A DNA stretch of 64,000 bases from Wurfbainia villosa (Eukaryota > Streptophyta > Magnoliopsida > Zingiberales > Zingiberaceae). The translations under genes were made by a program, and so were the position numbers. Below the pieces are notes generated by a model. That model ran no database searches. It worked only from the letters and a program-made list of their open reading frames with translations, and had not been told where the DNA came from. The stretch covers positions 39,582,113 to 39,646,112 of the forward strand of contig CM045987.1 of assembly GCA_025175895.1 (NCBI GenBank), in the 5' to 3' direction. Shown one piece after another: positions 48,357 through 60,113 of this stretch (positions within the stretch are counted from its first letter, which is position 1; the number at the start of each line of letters is the position of its first letter).

Positions 48357-49161
48357 TTAATTGATTTTGCTTGTATGTATGTGATGCATGCTAGTAGAAT
48401 AATGCTTGTATGTATATGATGCATGCTAGGATAATTTTCTTGTATGTATATGATGCATGCTAGAATAATGATTGTATGTATGTGATGCAAGCTAATATAG
48501 GACAATAAAGGCCTAAATACGTATGAGATACACATTACGATTAGATTAGATCATAATCGAATCAACTCGAAAATGCCTACCGAGCCTTGATACCCATCAC
48601 TACCTCGATCATTTGTTGTTGTTGAATCTGCCAAAGCAGAGCAACGCATATTATCTTGGTAGGGTGCGGAGGGACAATCTTGGTCCCGCCTATCACACTT
48701 GGGTTAGAGTAAGCTTAATTAGATTGAGCAAAACTAGTTAACTCAATTGGATTGAGTAGAACTATAGGCATATTCCAATCGTTGGAAAGATAGGTTAAGA
48801 TCGCATTTACACTAAATCTTGGGCGATTTATCCAAAGCTAACTCAAGGTTTTTTGTAAATGTGGGTCTTGATCCTATAAACAAGAGTTGCATAGAGATGT
48901 AATCGGTAATGTGTTACCCATCGATCGTACTAAGTCTTGGGCGATTTAGCCAAAGCTGACTCAAGGCTTAGTATGATGTGGATCTTGTCCCACAAGAATT
49001 ATAGCTAGTTTGTATGAATCTAGTAATGTGGTTTGACCACATCCATAACTCGATTCTACAAAATTCCTATAATTCAGTGGGAGCATCATTTGATTAAAGG
49101 CCTAATTAAATGATAAAAGGAATATGATATTAATTCTCTGCATTGTATGTTGTAGATAACT
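47529..49161 (+). other. E2 untranslated leader
   Basis: Matches the E1 leader. It holds a 9-bp stem with a 6-nt loop (actcgcaaa 47777-47785, tttgcgagt 47792-47800), an (AT)n run at about 48331-48356 and about four catgcatgct-containing repeat units at 48365-48495. Confidence 0.8.
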
Positions 49162-49715
49162 ATGTCGACAAACACGAACACTCTCTCTCTGCGTTCTGTC
49201 CTTGAGAAGGACAAGCTCAATGGAGCAAATTTCGGATCGGCACAGAACCCGAGAATTGTTCTCACCCAAGAAAGGAAGTCAGACGTCTGGAGCAGCCCAT
49301 TCCGGAGGCACCTCCTGCCACTGCCTCACGAGCTGACAAAGATGCTTACAAGAAGCATCAAGATGATGCATTAGATGTGTCATGTCTAATTCTTGCGACT
49401 ATGAACTCTGAGCTTCAGAAGCAACATGAGTTCATGAATGCTTATGATATGGTTGGACATCTTCGTCAACTATATCAAGGACAAGCAAGGCATGAGAGAT
49501 ATGAAGTCTCTAAGGCATTGTTTGGGTCTAAAATGCAAGAAGGGACTCAGAGGTCAATATGTACTCAAGATGATCGGGTACGAGAAAACCTACAAAGGTC
49601 GGGATTCCCACTTGGCCAAGAGCTGGCCACTGACCTAATCTTGCAATCTTTGCCACAAGCCTTCAATCAATTTGTCATGAATTATAACATGAATGAAATT
49701 GATAAGCCATACTGA
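49162..49715 (+). pseudogene. E2 gag, frameshifted
   Basis: The ATG at 49162 starts STNTNTLSLRSVLEKDKLNG, a copia gag N-terminus. The frame fails before 49374; 49377-49715 continues in another frame with SELQKQHEFMNAYDMVGHLRQL and LATDLILQSLPQAFNQF. At least one more frame change links it to the zinc knuckle in the next ORF. Gag function is lost. Confidence 0.85.
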
Positions 49716-52700
49716 GATGCTCAAAGATGTTGAGAATCACGAGCTTAACCTTAAGAAGGGAAAATCTGACACCATTTTGATGGTGCACAAGAAGAAAGGC
49801 AAGGGCAAGCCTAAAGGTAAGGGAAAGTCCCAAGCCAAGGGAAAAGGCAAAGAACTTAAACCCAAAGGAGGGGTAGCCAAGGAAGGGGCTTGCTTCTACT
49901 GCAAGGAAGCAGGACACTGGAAGCATAACTGCAAGGCATACCTAGAAGATCTTAAGAAGAAGAGAAGTGAGACTTCTACTTCAGGTATAAATGTTATAGA
50001 AGTCAATCTATCTATTTCTTCATCATGGGTATTAGATACTGGATGTGCATCTCACATTTGTACCAATTTGCAGGCGCTGAGAAATAGCAGGGCATTGACA
50101 AAGGGTGAGGTGGACCTACGAGTAGGCAATGGAGCAAGGGTTGCTGCTGTTGCTGTAGGAACTTATGATCTCTCTCTGCCCTCTGGGCTTGTACTAGAAT
50201 TAGATGAATGTTGTTATGTGCCTGCCTTAAATAAGAACATCATTTCAGTTTCTTGTTTAGATAAGAAAGGATTTTCATTTATAATAAAGAACAAATGTTG
50301 TTCAGTTTATTTAAATGATATGTTCTATTGTAGTGCACCTCTAATGAACGGACTCTATTTTCTAGACTTAGAGAGCCCTATCTATAACATAAGTACCAAA
50401 AGGTTCAAGTCAAATGAATTGAACCAAACTTATTTCTGGCACTGTCGCTTAGGTCACATAAATGAGAGTCGCTTATCTCAGCTCCATAAGGATGGGCTGC
50501 TAGACTCATTTGATTTTGAATCATATGAGACATGCGAGTCTTGCCTTTTAGGCAAGATGACCAAGACTCCCTTTAGTGGACACAGCGAAAGAGCAACAGA
50601 TTTGTTAGAACTTATACATAGTGATGTATGTTGTCCTTTCAATGTTGCTGCTAGAGGTGGTTACAGGTACTTCATTACATTTACTGATGACTTCAGTAGA
50701 TATGGTTATGTGTATCTTATGACACATAAATCAGAATCCTTTGAAAAGTTCAAAGAATTCAAGAATGAAGTACAAAACCAGCTTGGCAAGAGTATTAAGA
50801 TACTTCGATCAGATCGAGGTGGTGAATACCTTAGCCATGAGTTTTGTGACTATCTAGCTGAGTGCGGGATTTTATCCCAACTCACTCCTCCTCGAACACC
50901 ACAGTGGAATGGTGTATCCGAAAGGAGGAATCGTACCCTATTAGATATGGTACGATCTATGATGAGTCACACAGATCTTCCTATATCCTTTTGGAGATAT
51001 GCTCTAGACACAGCAGCCTTTACCCTTAACCGTGTACCATCCAAGGCTATCATAAAGACACCATATATGATATGGACAGGGAGAAATCCCAAGATGTCTT
51101 TCATGAGGATTTGGGGTTGTGAGGATTACGTTCGACGTCAAGTCTCAGACAAACTGGGACCCAAATCCGATAGGTGCTATTTTGTTGGATATCCCAAGGA
51201 TACAAAGGGATATTACTTCTACATTCCCAGTCAACACAAAGTGTTTGTGGCAAAGACTGGAGTTTTTCTAGAAAGGGATTTTGTTTCTAGAAAAACTAGT
51301 GGGAGTACCTTCGATCTTGAAGAAATTCAAGATAAGGACCATAACACTGAGGCCTTGATGGAGGTTGAACAGGAACCACAAAGTGTTGTGGGTGATGAGG
51401 TTGTTGCACAAAGAGTTATGGAACAACCACCTGTTCATGTAGACTTACCTCTTCGTAGGTCTGACAGGGTACGTCGTCAGCCTGAGATATACTCATTTCT
51501 CTTGTCTGACCATGATGACATTATGCTCATTAAGAATGAGCCTACCTCCTATCAGGAAGCTGTGATGAGCCCAGATTCTGAGAAATGGCTAGAGGCCATG
51601 AGATCCGAGATGGAATCCATGTACACCAACCAAGTATGGACTTTGGTTGATCCACCTGAAAGGGTCAAACCCATTGGGTGTAAGTGGGTCTTTAGGAGAA
51701 AGACTGACATGGATGGACTTATGCATACCTATAAGGGCCGATTGGTGGCTAAAGGTTTCAAGCAAATCCATGGTATTGACTATGATGAAACCTTTTCTCC
51801 AGTGGCGATGTTTAAGTCCATTCGGATCTTGCTTGCTATTGCAGCATACCACGATTATGAGATCTAGCAGATGGATGTCAAAACCGTGTTTCTGAATGGA
51901 AACTTACTCGGGGATGTGTACATGACACAACCTGAGGGTTTTGAAGATCCACAGCATACTGGGAAGGTATGCAAGCTGTAAAGGTCCATTTATGGGCTAA
52001 AGCAAGCTTCTCGGAGCTGGAATCTTCGATTCGATGATGCAATCAAACAGTTTGGTTTCATCAAGAATGAAGATGAACCCAGTGTCTACAAGAGGGTTAA
52101 TGGGAACACAGTTGTCTTCCTTGTATTGTATGTGGATGACATACGGCTCATTGGGAATGACATCCCTTCGCTACAGTCTGTGAAGACTTGGCTCGGGACG
52201 TGCTTCTCAATGAAGGGCTTAGGTGAAGCAGCCTGTATTCTAGGCATCAAGATCTATAGAGATAGATCTAAGAGATTGCTTGGCCTAAGTCAGAGTACAT
52301 ACATTGACATTTCAAGATACTGGTTTGCACTACATGGCAGCACCTTCCAAGAAAGGACTTCTGCCGATGTCACATGGTGTGAGTCTTTCGAAGACTCAAA
52401 GTCCCTCTTCTAGAGAGGAGAGAGACCGCATGGATAAGATCCCTTACGCATATGCTATAGGATCTATCATGTACGTCATGCTGTGTACTCGTCCTGATGT
52501 CTCGTATGCTTTGAGCATGACGAGTAGATATCAGTCAAGAATATTCTTAAGTACTTGAGAAGGACTAAAGTATATTTTTTGATATTTGGAGGCGATGAGG
52601 AGCTAGCTGTAAAGGGTTACAGCGATGCCAACTTCCAAACTGACCAGGATGATTATAGATCGCAGTCAGGGTTCGTGTTTTGCTTGAATGGTGGCGTTGT

Positions 52701-53088
52701 GAGCTGGAAGAGTTCGAAGCATGACACAGTTGCTGATTCTACAACAGAAGCCAAGTATATCGCTATATCTGAGGCAGTAAAGGAGGCAGTTTGGATCCGC
52801 AAGTTCATTGCTGAACTTGGGGTGGTTCCTAGCATTGCAGATCCTATAGAGCTCTATTGTGACAACAATGGAGCGATTGCACAGGCTAAGGAACCTTGCT
52901 CACACCAACGGACCAAACACATACTACGACGCTTCCATCTCATTCGAGAGATTATCGATAGAGGAGATGTGAAGATTTGTAGAGTACCCACAGAGGCTAA
53001 CATCGCAGATCCCTTGACCAAGGCTTTGGCACAGAAAAAGCATGATGGTCACACTAGGCCATTAGGTATTAGATACTACGGTGATTGA
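49693..53088 (+). pseudogene. E2 gag C-terminus and pol: PR, IN, RT, RNase H
   Basis: Positions 49693-51867 are one 724-aa open frame: Lys-rich region, CCHC knuckle ACFYCKEAGHWKHNC (49888-49932), protease WVLDTGCASHICT (D-T-G kept), NQTYFWHCRLGHINESRL and CESCLLGKM, integrase (HSDVCC..., DDFSRYGY, GGEYLSHEF), RT start. A TAG follows DYEI at 51868, another before RSIYGLKQ, then the YVDD box (52129-52140) in 52126-52413. Frames shift near 52310 and 52530. RNase H (SQSGFVFCLNGGVVSW, ELYCDNNGAIAQAKE) is open in 52555-53088. Integrase looks intact; RT and RNase H are broken. Confidence 0.93.
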
Positions 53089-53097
53089 CACTAGTGC

Positions 53098-53108
53098 CAG
53101 TGGGAGAT
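53098..53108 (+). other. E2 polypurine tract
   Basis: cagtgggagat abuts the 3' LTR start at 53109. The same string, inverted, sits beside the E1 3' LTR. Confidence 0.75.
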
Positions 53109-54924
53109 TGTTAGTGAAAGCCCTAGAGTCAATCATGTGATGATTGTTGTATGGACTTTATTGTATCATATTCCTATTTATAAAGGCATGGTTATTATAT
53201 TTACTTGTATTGGTGCCAAATAACTAAATATAATAATGTCCTTGAGTAGTAGGTTCTTATCTATATCAATCGATTGGTTGAATCGATATTGAGATGATAT
53301 AGAGAACACTACTCTTAATCATTCCTAGTCGAGTATTAACATTGAGGGACAATGTTAATGCGTAGAGACTAGCATGTAGGTCAACACGATGACTTGATCT
53401 CACAATTCATGGATATGAGATATCAAGTTGACACATGGGTATGCATTGGAGAATGTATACTGAATGACCCGCCATGAGAAAGTATCATGGATCGTTATAT
53501 GAGTGTCATATACTTTCTCATGTGGCTATTAGTATGACTATTAGTCCTTAGACCTGAAGTCACCATGGTTCCCTACATAAGGAGTTGCATACTTTGACTT
53601 CGTCAAATGTCACCCGTAAATGGGTGGACTATAAAGGCGATTACTGGGTATGTAACAAATTATGCGGAGGGATGTGAGTGATGTAGATGGGATCTATCCC
53701 TCCTATATGACGGGGTGACATCGATATTCTTGATAGAGTGAGACCACGAAGTGCATGGCCATGCCCAAATGAGTCAATATGAGATATTGAGCTAATTTGA
53801 ATAGAGTGAGTCTACTTGGAGTTCAAGATATAGATTGTACCGAAGATGACACAGTCTATGCCTCGATTGGTCAATCTAGATGTCAAGGATAGAGGGACAT
53901 TGTCATATATTGTGAGAGTCACAATTAGTAGTCACAAAGGTGATGTTGGAGCTCAACATTCTTGTAACTTGGGTAGCAATGATGTGTTGCTAGATACCGC
54001 TCATTGCTTATGTTCCTAAATCAGTTTAGGGACATTGCCAACGTTACAAGAACCTATAGGGTCACACACATAAGAGCAATTAGATGGAGATTAGGTTCAT
54101 ATGATGAACCATGAGGATTAGGTTCATGGGATGAACCAAATTGGATTAAGAGTAATCCAAATTAGACTAATTGAGTTAGACTCAAGTTGATTCAAGTGTT
54201 GAATGAGTCTAATTTAGATTTGATTCATCAAATCAATTTAAATTAATGAATAGAGATTCATTAAATTAAATTGACTTGAGTCAAGTGGTTAGATTTGATC
54301 AACCATGGGAGATTAGAGGTCAAGTTTGACTTGACTTGAGAGGGAAGATGAAAGGTCAAGTTTGACTTGACCAAATGCCATGTCATGATGATGACTTGGC
54401 ATGGCCAACCAATGATGATATGACTTTGTCAATTGGTGCCACATCATGAGGGAGACCAAGGGTCATGGGAGTTACATGCATGCATGTAACCCCCTCTCCA
54501 TGAAGTGGCCGGCCACTTTACTCCATGTGATGGAATTCATTTTGGTGAGTTATTCCAACTTCATCTTCTTCCTTGGGATTTTTTCCTTCAAGCTCTCCTT
54601 CTTCTTCCTCATCTTGCCGAGACCTTCTAGGAGTCCTAGCACACTCAAGATTGTCTTTTTCTCCACCTATTGCTTGTGTGGATACCAATAGAGGAGTGTG
54701 CACTTGACACTCTCGAGTTCCGGCGAACATTTTGGATGAGCGAGATTTGCGAAGGGCATCGCATCGAGGGTAATGATCTCACCTCTTACATCTAATGCAG
54801 ATCTAGGGTTTTTAGTAAGCACATACATGTTTTATTTTAATATATCTTTGCACGGATCTGTGGCCGGGTCTTCCGAGATTTCCGCAAAGCAAAAAGCAGT
54901 TTTTGCGGCTCGGAAAGTCCAACA
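53109..54924 (+). repeat. E2 3' LTR
   Basis: 1816 bp, near-identical to 45685-47515. The terminal CA is followed by the TSD ACCTC. Confidence 0.96.
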
Positions 54925-55303
54925 ACCTCGACCACCGCCCAGGGCACGTGGAGAGCCGCCTCTGGTACCTAGAGAGGCGGCAGAGGACTATGTGGATGCA
55001 GACGCCGCTGATGAGGAGGATTAGATGCCAGTAGATGCATCAGCGGCGGGTCCATCAGATCGTCTTGGCCAGCTGGAGTCCAGATTCCAGGACTATCAGT
55101 AGACAGTCGACTCTAGGCTGTCAGAGCTCTTAGTAGGGCAAGCCTCCATGGGCGCAGGTCTTGGTCGGATGGAGGAGAGATACATGCAGATTGCAGAGTC
55201 TCAGAGCCGCATCGAGCAGCGTCAACTCGATATGTATGAGATGATGCAGGCATGGACTTTGAGCCAGCAACCTCCTCCACCTCCACCTCCTGCAGACGAC
55301 TAG

Positions 55304-57008
55304 AACTAGAAGATGTTAGGATTTTCTTTTGTTTCTCAGTTTTTGTAATGAGATTGAGCATATCAAATCTCTAGTTTTGAATGTAAAAAACTGAAATCTT
55401 TTAAATTGAATGAAATTTTTGTTTGTGAAAATCATGTGTATTTGAGTGTGTATTTGTATGAATGTATTGGTTTATGAAAATTGCTATATAATGACATGAA
55501 ATTTCATCCTATCATATAGCATGTCATGCCATTGGTTATGATTATTTTAGATGTCATGTTTGTTTTTAGACTATATTACATGTCATGACATCATGATTAT
55601 TGGCCATGCGTTATTATTGTTATGATTTGTGCCATGATAATTCATGCATTTTATTGTGATTAAAATTGATTTAAGGAAAAATGACATGACTTGAAATCCT
55701 ATTTCTAAGGGAATCAAGTAGGGTTGCCTAGAAAATGCATGAGGCCATAATAATCCTAACTCCACATCTCACATCATATTGACATGTATGTGTATTTATA
55801 CACCCTAGATACATGTGAGATGCTAGGATAATAAGTTAGGTTCAAGGTGCATAGATAGTGCATCTAGATGAACTAAAACTTATTTCAATCATCACCAAGA
55901 ATCATAAGGAAAGCTAATATACAAGTTATGTATATTTAGCCAATAAACCATGGTTCAAAATAGGTCTTCAAAAAAAATATTTTAAAATCATTTTGAAAAA
56001 CCTTGGTGAAGTCTGTCTTTTGATAGCAATCACCATTGATGAGATTGATACAAAGTGAGCTTAAACTTTAAAGTTTTTAGTCACTTTTGGATTTTGTATC
56101 AATTTCACTATTTTATGGGTAAAATATTTTTCAAACATTTTTCACCGATTGTATGCGTGATAAGTAATATACGTACCAAATTTCATGATTTTTTGATATA
56201 CATATAATTATTTATGATTTTTTGAAATTCATTTCTGATAACTGAAAATCGATATTTTGATTATCGATCAGCCTACTGGATGGCGATCAGCGATGATGAT
56301 GTCAGTCGACTGATATCTGAATCACTCGACTGATTGTCTGATTTCGGGAAAACAACGTTGTTTAACCCGATTTCAACTGCGGTTAAGGTCCCTAACCATT
56401 CCTAACCCTAGGATATGCTTTGGGAAGCATGATTAAGGGTGAAAATTCATTGGATATGGATTAGGAGAGGTGTTTAGGGTTTGTATCAATTTTAAGGTGT
56501 TGGGAAGTTCGATGTTGAATTTCTAACCTTTATTTTGATGGCTTAGAGTTCCTATTGGCTTAGGGACTTCCCAAGGACATTGTTGGTGCAATGGTCAAGG
56601 GGGAGCAAGCCTTTAGGGGGAGGTATCCATCTTGGGATGATGGATGTTTTTTTTCTCCTTGAAGAGGAGAAGTTATTGGGAGAGTATCATCAATTGGGAA
56701 AATTGATGGGCTCTTGATACCCAATTTGGAAATTGGGAGAGTGAATAGGATTGCCTCTCTTGAGTAATATGGGACTTATCACTAGGAATATGATAGACAT
56801 CCTAGGTATTTTTAAACCAAGGGGGAGATTATAAGATCTCATTGGGACGTGAGACTTTGACCTCCTTGGAGAGATAACCTTTTTGATGTATGTCAAAAAG
56901 GGGGAGAATGTTTGGGAAATTATTTGGGATTACCAATTTGGAATAATTGGTAAGAGACTTGAGTTAGTGGTCTAACTCAAATGGTTTGTTTGGTTTTTGT
57001 CAAACATC
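55304..57008 (+). other. E4 3' internal non-coding region
   Basis: No ORF is supported. Positions 55440-56230 resemble E3 20800-21460. A cagtcgactgat pair occurs at about 56302-56330. The tail is purine-rich with repeated 'aggggga' and 'aaaaaggggga' strings (about 56600-57016). Confidence 0.65.
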
Positions 57009-57022
57009 AAAAAGGGGGAGAT
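57009..57022 (+). other. E4 polypurine tract
   Basis: aaaaagggggagat lies immediately before the 3' LTR start TGTTGGTGC. Confidence 0.85.
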
Positions 57023-57819
57023 TGTTGGTGCAATCGGCCCAGGTCACGATTGACCAGGACTCGAGCTTGGCTCGAGTGATGTTTTGATGTTTCGACAAAA
57101 ACATATGACAATGTAATTGTCATGGAAAAGTCCAAGTCTTGAGTACTTGGCACAAGGAAAGTCCAAGCATGGGTCTTGGCATGGAAAGTCCAACATAGGT
57201 TGGCAAGGGAAAGTCCAAGCTTGAGTCTTGACATTTGAAGTCCAAGGGGTTTAGTATTGGCGGCGTAAAGTCCAAGCGGGAGTCTTGGCGGCGTAAGTCC
57301 TGTAACGCCCGTAAAATTTCTAGCAATTTTACAAGAATTTCTGGCTTGATTATGATGGGCTTTATGTGGGCTTTTCAAAAATGAAAGAAAATAAGACAAA
57401 AAGGATGCAAGGCCTAGGAATTGAACCCCAAACCTCTAGAGATAGCCAAACCCTATAGATGCATCCACTAACCAGAAGCCCAATGAGATGTTATTAGTAG
57501 AGGAATAGGGGAAATTATAGTTAAGGGTAAGGGAGGCTAAGGGACACTTCAATAGAATAAATAGGGAATGAAGGGACAAGAGAAAAGCCACTTCTCCACT
57601 TCTCCCTCTTCTCTTCTTCTTCCTCACCGAAATCTATTCCTCTCCCTCTCCATTTTCATCCTTTGGCCGAACCCCATCCAAGCAAGGAGAAGGCTAGGTT
57701 TTTGCTTTCCTTAGGTCATCTTTCCACCAAAAGAGAAGCGAAGGATGTAAGTATCCCTCACCTGCATACGAGTAGCTTTCGGTTGATGTTTTTGAAAAAA
57801 AATCTCTATGATATATTCG

Positions 57820-58560
57820 GCCAAGCTTAGTTTTGATGTTCCAAGGAAGTTCTATATCATGTTTTGTAAGAAGAAGATGATGTTAGGATGTAAAATGAAT
57901 TAGGTTAAAAGATAACCCTAGAAACCCCTATGGACTATTCGGCCAACACATGTTTTTGGGTGTTTTATTGAAGTTCTATACCTTGTTTTACATGCATATG
58001 ATGATGTTAGGATGTAGAATGAATTAGGTTAAAAGTTAACCCTAGAAACCCCTATGGACTATTCGGCCAACACATGTTTTTGGGTGTTTTATTGAAGTTC
58101 TATACCTTGTTTTACATGCATATGATGATGTTAGGATGTAGAATGAATTAGGTTAAAAGTTAACCCTAGAAACCCCTATGGACTATTCGGCCAACATATG
58201 TTTTTGAGTGTTTTATTGAAGTTCTATACCTTGTTTTATATGCATATGATGATGTTAGGATGTAGAATGAATTAGGTTAAAAGTTAACCCTAGAAACCTC
58301 TATAAACCATTCGGCCATCATGGGTTTTTGGTGTTTTATTGAAGTCATATATCTTGTTCTACATGCACATGATGATGTTAGGATGTAGAATGAATTAGGT
58401 TAAAAGACTAACCCTAAAAGCCTACATGGACCATTCGGCCACCCCTTGGTTTGAAGTTTCAATGAAGTTTTATACTATGTTTTGTATGCATATGATGATG
58501 TTAGTATGTTTGTTGGATTAGGTTAAGGGTTTAACCCTAAAAGCCCCATGAACCATTCGG
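57820..58560 (+). repeat. About six tandem 123-124 bp units in the solo LTR
   Basis: The anchor tgttag(g/t)atgt starts at 57881, 58005, 58129, 58253, 58376 and 58499, so the period is 124, 124, 124, 123, 123. Units also share 'aaccctaga' and 'ttcggcca'. The middle copies are nearly identical, the outer ones diverged, as in unequal crossing-over. Confidence 0.95.
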
Positions 58561-58734
58561 CCAACCATTGTTCCATAGCATGCTCTAGGTTAAGTTAATA
58601 TGTGTTTTATGTTTAAGTGAATTCATGTGGACTTGTGATATTAAATGATGCTAGATGAAGATAACATGTTTTGGGTTAGTGTTTACATATTCTTGATGTT
58701 TATGCCTATGCCATGCCCTATATGTATGTGATAT

Positions 58735-58930
58735 TTAATATATGTTATGAAATGAAATACGATATGATCATGAAATGAAAAACGATATCTTCATGAAATG
58801 AATATGATATGATTATGAAATGAAGTATGATATGTTTATGAGATGAAAAATGATATGTTCATGAAGTGAAGTATGATATGTTATGAAATGAAGTATGCTA
58901 TGTTTGCAAAATGAAATAAGATATGTTATA
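58735..58930 (+). repeat. Short tandem repeats (atgaaatgaa/tatgat type)
   Basis: Imperfect units of roughly 19-40 bp combine 'catgaaatgaa' and 'gatatg'. No coding content. Confidence 0.75.
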
Positions 58931-58993
58931 ATAAAAGCATATAAGTATTTTACCTTCTGCATGGCTTGTACCAGGACCCTAACAAGGTCCAAA

Positions 58994-59208
58994 GGGATGG
59001 GCTCCTAAGATGCCCTAGGTCGACGGACTAAGATCGGGCCTAGGATGGGCTCCTATGTATGATTTCCCCTAGGTCGACGGACTAAGATCGGGCCTAGTAC
59101 GGGATGGGCTCCAAGATGCCCTAGGTCGATGGAGTAAGACTCGGGCCTAGGATGGGCTTCTACACTATGACGATTGCCCTAGGTCGATGGACTAAGATCG
59201 GGCCTAGT
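58994..59208 (+). repeat. Four tandem units with gccctaggtcgacggac
   Basis: Four imperfect copies of about 50-65 bp read gatgggctcc...ccctaggtcga(c/t)gga(c/g)taaga...cgggcctag, in the same orientation. Confidence 0.9.
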
Positions 59209-59379
59209 AACCTAGTAGGTTCGAGACTTGCTACCTCGGGTCTATTTAGGGATGTGCGCTATTATGAAGAAGAAGTGGTACAATGCCGGGCCCAAATATG
59301 TTGAGATTTATGTTACGTACCTATAATATATGTTTTCAAAAAGCATCCTGCATATGTTTACATGATTTGATTGTTAGGT

Positions 59380-59710
59380 TCACATGCTATGTTGATATGT
59401 CATATATATATGTTGCATGTTATGTTTGATATGTCATGTTTATGCTGCTATGTTACATGTGATGTATGTTATGTTTGATATGTCATATATAGGTTGTATG
59501 TTATGTTGATATGACATGTATATGTTGCTATGTTACATATGTTGTATGTCATGTTTGATTAAGTCATATATTTACATGATATGCTGCTATGATATGTATG
59601 TTACATGTTATGTTACTTATGTTACTTATGCTACATGTTAAGTTGCTTACGCCATGTATGTTACATGTTATGTTGCTTATATGTTATGAATGTTACATGC
59701 CATGATTAAT
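59380..59710 (+). repeat. Low-complexity tgttatgt/tacatg tract
   Basis: Variable repeats of 'atgttacatgttatg' and 'tgatatgtcatatat' make up this tract. No other feature. Confidence 0.8.
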
Positions 59711-59990
59711 GTCGATGTATGGTTTTTGTGAGTAGGACAGGATCTTACTAAGCCTATGTGCTTATAGTTTATCTTTCCCTCGTACTGTAGGTAAGGGTAA
59801 GGGATGGATAAACTAAAAGGGAGCAGCAGGAGGGGCCAAATGTGTGTGGTAGTGGCATGGTGGAGAAGATCCGTTATGTCCTTTTATATATATTTCCCTA
59901 TGATGATGATGTTTATGGATGTCCTTATTATGTCCCCTTATGATGATGATGTTTATGGACTAGAACTAAGCACTAAGTACCTATGAAATA

Positions 59991-60113
59991 ATGATGCATG
60001 CTCTATGTTAAGAAGAAGTATCTATATATGTTATGATGCATGCTCTATGTTAAGAAGAAGTATCTATATATGTTATGATGCATGCTCTATGTTAAGAAGA
60101 AGTATCTATATAC
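59991..60113 (+). repeat. Three tandem 42-bp units
   Basis: Units starting atgatgcatgctctatg begin at 59991, 60033 and 60075. The first two are identical. Confidence 0.9.

Larger units (their letters stand above)
45685..54924 (+). mobile_element. E2: full-length copia LTR retrotransposon inside E4 ORF2
   Basis: The ends are TGTTAGTGAAAG...AGTCCAACA with perfect TSD ACCTC at 45680-45684 and 54925-54929. Length 9240 bp: 5' LTR 45685-47515, PBS, leader, gag, pol, PPT, 3' LTR 53109-54924. It is the plus-strand sister of E1. LTRs are very similar, with a roughly 14-bp deletion near 54420 in the 3' copy, so insertion is fairly recent. The coding region has frameshifts and stops. Confidence 0.97.
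44761..55303 (+). pseudogene. E4 ORF2: putative plant transposon protein-like gene, split by E2
   Basis: The ATG at 44761 (MTPK...) runs into a GT-AG intron, 44772-44883, and the second exon opens RSRRNDPLEGESRLYQ. A stop at 44981 then needs a frameshift into the frame carrying KEFYQNLKKVDDGPTYTTRV, a TAG at about 45160 after FTPAIL, and then PLPEPFDHISLD, CFLPIVTRGL and PHLFLLYAMQ. E2 cuts it at MELAP. Beyond E2 it continues PRPPPRARGEPP and an acidic segment, with TAG at 55022 and 55100, and ends ...QPPPPPP..ADD at 55303. The layout fits the 'putative plant transposon protein' (Transposase_32-type) family often carried by plant LTR elements; its biochemical role is unknown. Family call is from memory. 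Confidence 0.7.
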
